DNA of 7,986 nucleotides from an uncultured Desulfobacca sp. (GTDB taxonomy: Bacteria > Desulfobacterota > Desulfobaccia > Desulfobaccales > Desulfobaccaceae), in the NCBI GenBank assembly GCA_937958145.1, contig CALGOE010000193.1, forward strand, positions 1 through 7,986. The letters are read 5' to 3'. Position numbers and translations under genes: made by a program. The notes beneath the pieces are model-generated. The model had not been told where the DNA came from and did no database searches. It saw nothing but the letters and a program-made list of their open reading frames with translations. Shown here piece by piece: positions 4,962 to 7,986 of the stretch (the first letter of the stretch is position 1; the number at the start of each line of letters is the position of its first letter).

Positions 4962-5219
4962 TCAGTGCAGCTTGCGAATATAGAGTTTGTAACAGCCTTC
5001 CTGGGCCTCATCTTCACACAGGCCGACAAATTCCTGGCCGTGTTTCGCACACCAGGCCGGGATGTCCTCCAGGGCGCCGTCATAATCGGTTAAGATTTCG
5101 AGAACCTGCCCAGGTTGCAGGTCTTTGATCAACTCCATGGGTTCCAGCAGATGCATGGGGCAGACCCGATAGATGAGATCTGCCGAGGCGTCAGCGGGGC
5201 ACTGTTCCACAAATTTCAT
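4962..5219 (-). CDS. tusA: TusA-family sulfur carrier protein
   Basis: 85 residues. The TusA/SirA-like fold is shown by YRVCPMHLLEPMELIKDLQPGQVLEI (from residue 17; split here as motif VCPMHLLEP with the active Cys20) and by DIPAWCAKHGQEF, the usual D-I-x-x-W-C-x-x-x-G-H/Q pattern. The family carries sulfur as a persulfide on the CP cysteine and hands it between desulfurases, Dsr proteins and thiolation enzymes. The motif CPMHLLEP departs from the common CPxPxL. Start choice: an ATG at 5231 is in frame, but its codons contain the GGAGG (5225-5229) placed five bases before the ATG at 5219. That makes 5219 the likely true start. It is the first gene of the operon, ten bases ahead of the iscS homologue. 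Further cysteines (C7, the WC cysteine and two near the C-terminus) are present. Confidence 0.88.
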   Translation of the reverse strand: MKFVEQCPADASADLIYRVCPMHLLEPMELIKDLQPGQVLEILTDYDGALEDIPAWCAKHGQEFVGLCEDEAQEGCYKLYIRKLH

Positions 5220-5267
5220 GGCGGCCTCCATTTATATATATTTTTAATATATACTATTTTTATATAG

Positions 5268-5296
5268 ATTATAAGCAAGCCTTCCCCCCTTGTCAA
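5268..5296 (-). promoter_or_regulatory. Strong sigma-70 promoter of the tusA-iscS-rrf2-iscU operon
   Basis: On the minus strand TTGACA (5291-5296) and TATAAT (5268-5273) are both perfect and 17 bp apart, giving a start near 5261. The 5' leader (about 5220-5261) is almost wholly A/T. It contains an 8-bp inverted repeat (arms 5235-5242 and 5246-5253, three-base loop) and, right after the -10, CTAT-N6-ATAG. These are candidate binding sites for the Rrf2 protein of the operon. Such a strong core promoter is the kind kept in check by a repressor. Confidence 0.85.
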
Positions 5297-5329
5297 GCGG
5301 CAGCAGTAAATATCTCGTGCCTCCGCCCT

Positions 5330-5349
5330 AAAACGCGGTCGGGACCGCG
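5330..5349 (-). terminator. Putative intrinsic terminator after the 5412-6533 gene
   Basis: Read on the minus strand, CGCGGTC-CC-GACCGCG forms a perfect 7-bp stem (5334-5349), with a tight loop, followed by TTTT. It lies about 60 bases after the stop at 5412 and before the tusA promoter, so it would separate the two minus-strand units. The short T-run makes it weaker than the other terminators. Confidence 0.55.
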
Positions 5350-5411
5350 GCCGGGGGGCCAGCGGCTGGGATGTTGCCGGGGGTGATCAGCAAAAGGGAA
5401 GTCAGGCCAGG

Positions 5412-6533
5412 TTAGGGCAGGCGCTGGGCCAGCAGCGTTAACAATCTGCTGATCATCGCCGCCGCCAACTCCGGCCGCCGCTGCGCCAGAAAACGGGAGC
5501 ACTCCACCTGCACGGCCGTGGCCAGACCGGCGCCGGGCAGTCTGGCAGCCAGATCCAGCAGTTTGGCCGTCTTGCGGCCGGAGAAAACGCCGTTGAGGGT
5601 AATGTGGGCGTGATGCCCCTGGGACCAGTAGGCCTCCAAACCCCGGCACAGGCCTGCCAGCGTAAATCGCTCCTCTGCCGCCACAAAGTCCCGGGCAAAG
5701 CCGTCCAGGATCTTGACCTCGAACTGGGATGCGGTGGAGATCCGGGCCAGGTCCTCAGGGTGCAGGGTGCCCCAGCGTTGGTATTTCCAGGCCAGACGCT
5801 GCCGGGTGTAAAAAAGGATATGCTCCCGGTAGGCCGGGGTGACCTCGGCCAGGGCGTCGGCGAATTCCTCATTTAACTGCCTGATAATACAGGATAATAC
5901 CTGATTGGCGGCCAGGCCGAAGTCGCCGATATCCAGGAGGGCGCCGAAATAATCGGTGCTGTGCAAAGAGAGCAACAGACGCCGGCGCAGCGCAGGGTGA
6001 GGCTGCAGCCGCACCGCCACCCGGGCTGTCCAGGCATCAATCTCCGACTCCGGGAAGGGATGATAATCATCCGGCCGACGCCAGACCGGGCCGCAATGGG
6101 GCACGGCCACCACCAGGTCCTGTTTGGCACCATAGACCTGCCGGTAAAAAGCTTCATAGACCCGCCGTTTGGCTTCATAGGCCGCCGGCGTCGCTGCGGC
6201 AAAGGCCAGGTTGGCGGTAAATTGCCGGAACCGAATGGTGCGGGGCAGGTAGTGGGCGTAGGTCTGGGCGTTCACCGGGATGGGACCGTTGCCCCAATCA
6301 CAGAAAAAGCCGGATTCCCCCTGAAATGGCGGCAAGGCCCGGTGAAAATCAATGCCGAAGCGACCCGCGGCCACGTCTTCGTCATCCGGCAGGCGGGAAC
6401 ACTTGCCCAAGATCAGACGGCAGCCCTCAGCCTCGAATACATCGAAGTGCGGGTCGGCTACGGACCAGCGGTAACGGCGCCTGAGTTCGGGCTCCGGCCC
6501 CAAATATGCCCCCGCTTGATTTTCTCGGATCAT
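5412..6533 (-). CDS. Uncharacterised protein with weak N-formylglutamate amidohydrolase-like motifs
   Basis: 373 residues, no signal peptide or membrane segment, so probably cytoplasmic. It is not confidently recognised. Features that recall the N-formylglutamate amidohydrolase fold: VVAVPHCGPVW (141-151, compare PHSG), an acidic PESEIDAW (161-168), LSLHSTDYFGALLDIGDFG (189-206), ITLNGVFSGRKT (311-322, compare N-x-PFSGG) and AVQVECSRFL (340-349, compare Q-x-E-x-N/S-R). The order of these motifs agrees with that fold, but the N-terminal 135 residues and several details do not, so the assignment is tentative. Rival reading: an unrelated hydrolase or a protein of unknown function. The start at 6533 is the first in-frame one; there is no Shine-Dalgarno sequence, but a possible promoter lies just upstream. 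It is divergent from the gene at 6727 and separated from the tusA operon by a hairpin and a promoter, so it is likely monocistronic. Confidence 0.75.
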   Translation of the reverse strand: MIRENQAGAYLGPEPELRRRYRWSVADPHFDVFEAEGCRLILGKCSRLPDDEDVAAGRFGIDFHRALPPFQGESGFFCDWGNGPIPVNAQTYAHYLPRTIRFRQFTANLAFAAATPAAYEAKRRVYEAFYRQVYGAKQDLVVAVPHCGPVWRRPDDYHPFPESEIDAWTARVAVRLQPHPALRRRLLLSLHSTDYFGALLDIGDFGLAANQVLSCIIRQLNEEFADALAEVTPAYREHILFYTRQRLAWKYQRWGTLHPEDLARISTASQFEVKILDGFARDFVAAEERFTLAGLCRGLEAYWSQGHHAHITLNGVFSGRKTAKLLDLAARLPGAGLATAVQVECSRFLAQRRPELAAAMISRLLTLLAQRLP

Positions 6534-6542
6534 CGTAGTAAA

Positions 6543-6571
6543 AGTGTACTGGGTTCAAGGGGGCTTGCCAA
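6543..6571 (-). promoter_or_regulatory. Putative promoter of the 5412-6533 gene
   Basis: On the minus strand TTGGCA (6566-6571, five of six) and TACACT (6543-6548, four of six) are separated by 17 bp. Transcription would begin around 6536, only about three bases before the ATG at 6533, consistent with the missing Shine-Dalgarno sequence. In the remaining divergent intergenic sequence (to 6726) no other clear element was found. Confidence 0.4.
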
Positions 6572-6726
6572 GGAAAATCCTCGGGGCCAGCAGGGGCGGG
6601 CGGCAACAGCAGCCATGGCCAAACGGTGAGGCATCCTGCTTGGACACCGCCCATACTGCCAAAGCGGTGGACCGATTACCTTGTCTGGGCCGGGAGAAAT
6701 TATTGAGAATCTGGGGGAGGGGAAAA

Positions 6727-7986
6727 ATGCTGAAATGGGGGAAAACTGTTCTCTGCAGGAAAATCTGTCTCGGTCTGCTGCTGCTCCTGGGCTGGGGAGT
6801 GCCCGCGAGCATGGCGGCGGCCGCGGCGCCGGCGGAACCGGCCGCTGGCCAGCCCTCCGAGGCCTCACCGCCGCCGTATCAACTCTTCACCGCCCTCATT
6901 GCCGGTAACCCGGTGGACGCCGCCGATCTGGCCAACTATGTCAATCCGCCCGGCTTTCAGGAATATGTCACCCAAACCGGCCAGATCTGGCAGCGCTTCG
7001 AGAAACAGCACCTGCAGCCCATCCGGGTGTGGGCCGAGCGGGAAGTCGGTCCTGCCCCCGTCGCCACTGTCTTATACCCCTTCAGCGGCCCGGATCTGGC
7101 CAATCTGTTGGCCTTTTTCCCCAAGGCCACAACCTACGTCATGCTTGCCCTGGAGCCGGTGGGAACCCTGCCGGTGTTTCGGCCCGGGGCTAACGAGCCT
7201 TTTTATCAGAGCCTGGAATATGCCCTCCACGAGCTGCTGCATTTTAATTTTTTCTTTACGGAACGGATGGCCAACGATCTGCGCCGCCGGGAATTAGACG
7301 GCGTCCTGCCGCTCCTGTTGTTTTTCCTGGGTCGGGAACAGGTCCAGGTCAAAGACGTCGCCCTGCTGCTGCAAGCCCCTGACGGCCAGATGCAGGAAAA
7401 ACGGGCCCAGCCGGGGGAAAAATTCAGTGGGCCGGGCATCCCGGGAGTGAAGATCGTCTTCCAGCGGAGCCCGGTCGATCCGGAGCAGACCGTCTATTAT
7501 TTCAGTTTTAATCTCAATAACGCCTCCTGGCGCCGCTCCCCGCATTTTGTCGCCTTTGTGCAGGGATTGGCGCCGTTTCAGACCCTGGTCAAGGCCGCCT
7601 CCTATCTTATGTTCAAGTCCCATTACGGTGATATCCGCCAGTTTATCCTGGAGCAGAGTTTGACGGTCCTGCAGACGGATGAGGGCATTCCGGTGCGTTA
7701 TTTTGAGCCGGAGCGTTGGGAACGGCGGTTCTTCGGGGTCTACAAACAGCCCATTGCCCTGTTCCGCAACTATTATCAACCGGATCTGGCCTCCCTCTAT
7801 GCCCAGCAGCCCACGTCGCCGCTGCCTTTCGGCATCGGCTATCACCACCACCGCCATTCCGCCAACCTGATGCTGGCCCGCCGCCTGCCCCGTCTGGACA
7901 TTGACGGTCCACAGCACCGACTTCTCCCAAGGGACCAACGAACCGGCGAACGTGACCCGACCTCCGTCGACCAGCGCCCCGGTGCG
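6727..7986 (+). CDS. Exported protein of unknown function; runs off right edge, probable frame change near 7890
   Basis: The start at 6727 follows a strong GGAGGGG (6716-6722). A Sec signal peptide is seen (basic MLKWGK..CRK, hydrophobic LGLLLLLGWGV, Ala-rich cleavage zone near 27-34), then a Pro/Ala-rich linker. The body has a set of motifs recalled from an uncharacterised bacterial family: YPFSGPD (117-123), LEPVG (142-146), DGVLPLLLFFLGR (about 190), VYYFSFNL, KAASYLM (289-295), GIPVRYF (320-326) and LPFGIGY (366-372). No catalytic function is known to me. The reading is clean for 388 residues. After the CCCC at 7888-7891 the gene's own frame continues open to the edge but with poor codon use, whereas the +1 frame has much higher third-position GC and a more protein-like sequence (WTLTVHSTDFSQGTN). 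An extra C is therefore suspected. Nothing in the context indicates its job. Confidence 0.82.
   Translation, partial: MLKWGKTVLCRKICLGLLLLLGWGVPASMAAAAAPAEPAAGQPSEASPPPYQLFTALIAGNPVDAADLANYVNPPGFQEYVTQTGQIWQRFEKQHLQPIRVWAEREVGPAPVATVLYPFSGPDLANLLAFFPKATTYVMLALEPVGTLPVFRPGANEPFYQSLEYALHELLHFNFFFTERMANDLRRRELDGVLPLLLFFLGREQVQVKDVALLLQAPDGQMQEKRAQPGEKFSGPGIPGVKIVFQRSPVDPEQTVYYFSFNLNNASWRRSPHFVAFVQGLAPFQTLVKAASYLMFKSHYGDIRQFILEQSLTVLQTDEGIPVRYFEPERWERRFFGVYKQPIALFRNYYQPDLASLYAQQPTSPLPFGIGYHHHRHSANLMLARRLPRLDIDGPQHRLLPRDQRTGERDPTSVDQRPGA

Noticed and set aside
4064..5128. A 354-codon open frame on the plus strand
   Set aside because: It is the antisense shadow of the iscS homologue and tusA; it lacks family motifs, and the minus-strand genes show clear conserved domains and ribosome sites.
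5219..5231. ATG at 5231 as the tusA start
   Set aside because: The codons after it contain the GGAGG that is ideally placed for the ATG at 5219, and the added residues have no family counterpart.
7228..7242. HELLH (residues 168-172) in the exported protein, resembling a zinc-protease HExxH motif
   Set aside because: The motif sits in a hydrophobic stretch whose remembered family relatives do not keep these histidines, and no convincing third ligand follows; chance is more likely.
7294..7938. A 214-codon minus-strand frame within the right-hand exported protein gene
   Set aside because: It is antisense to a gene with a signal peptide and a strong ribosome site, and no recognisable domain is seen.
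1..7986. CRISPR array, tRNA, rRNA or riboswitch
   Set aside because: No regularly spaced repeats, cloverleaf-like segments or recognisable structured leader were seen on either strand by eye; small RNAs cannot be excluded without a covariance search.

Overview
The window is a GC-rich bacterial segment. It carries a PsrB/TtrB-type iron-sulfur subunit, a TusA/IscS/IscU sulfur-handling operon and several exported proteins of unknown function. This mix fits an anaerobic, sulfide-exposed bacterium such as a sulfate-reducing Desulfobacterota. That placement is inferred from gene content; no ribosomal or other taxonomic marker is present.

Layout from left to right. (1) 1-601, minus: the N-terminal 200 residues of a four-cluster ferredoxin-like electron-transfer subunit that runs off the left edge. 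It is preceded by an ArsR-family regulator gene (727-1125, minus). (2) Divergent from arsR, a small exported helical protein (1371-1892, plus), followed by a strong terminator. (3) A VapBC toxin-antitoxin pair (2033-2697, plus). The last codons and terminator of the exported-protein gene recur after vapC, so the module lies between two ~100-bp direct repeats. (4) 2966-5219, minus: a compact operon in the order tusA - iscS-like - rrf2 - iscU, driven by a near-ideal TTGACA/17/TATAAT promoter inside an AT-rich tract. (5) 5412-6533, minus: a poorly characterised protein with faint N-formylglutamate amidohydrolase-like motifs, followed by a hairpin. (6) 6727 to the right edge, plus: an exported protein of unknown function, with a probable frame change close to the window end.

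The most notable point is the IscS-like protein. The aligned position of the PLP-binding lysine (normally S-G-H-K) reads N-G-P-A. The active-site Gln and the substrate-binding Arg are also changed, yet the catalytic-loop Cys (TGSAC) and the IscU-facing tail are kept. Its partner IscU has all three cluster-ligand cysteines. The pattern resembles the natural PLP-lysine-deficient IscS of Archaeoglobus fulgidus. It suggests iron-sulfur assembly in which sulfur comes from sulfide or a TusA-bound persulfide rather than from cysteine desulfuration in this protein.

Regulation visible in sequence: an imperfect palindrome sits just upstream of arsR, a 22-bp near-perfect palindrome overlaps the -10 region of the exported helical protein gene, and a palindrome overlaps the vapB start. 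Three genes (arsR, vapB, and the 5412-6533 gene) lack a clear Shine-Dalgarno sequence and have possible promoters placed so that transcripts would start at or within a few bases of the start codon.
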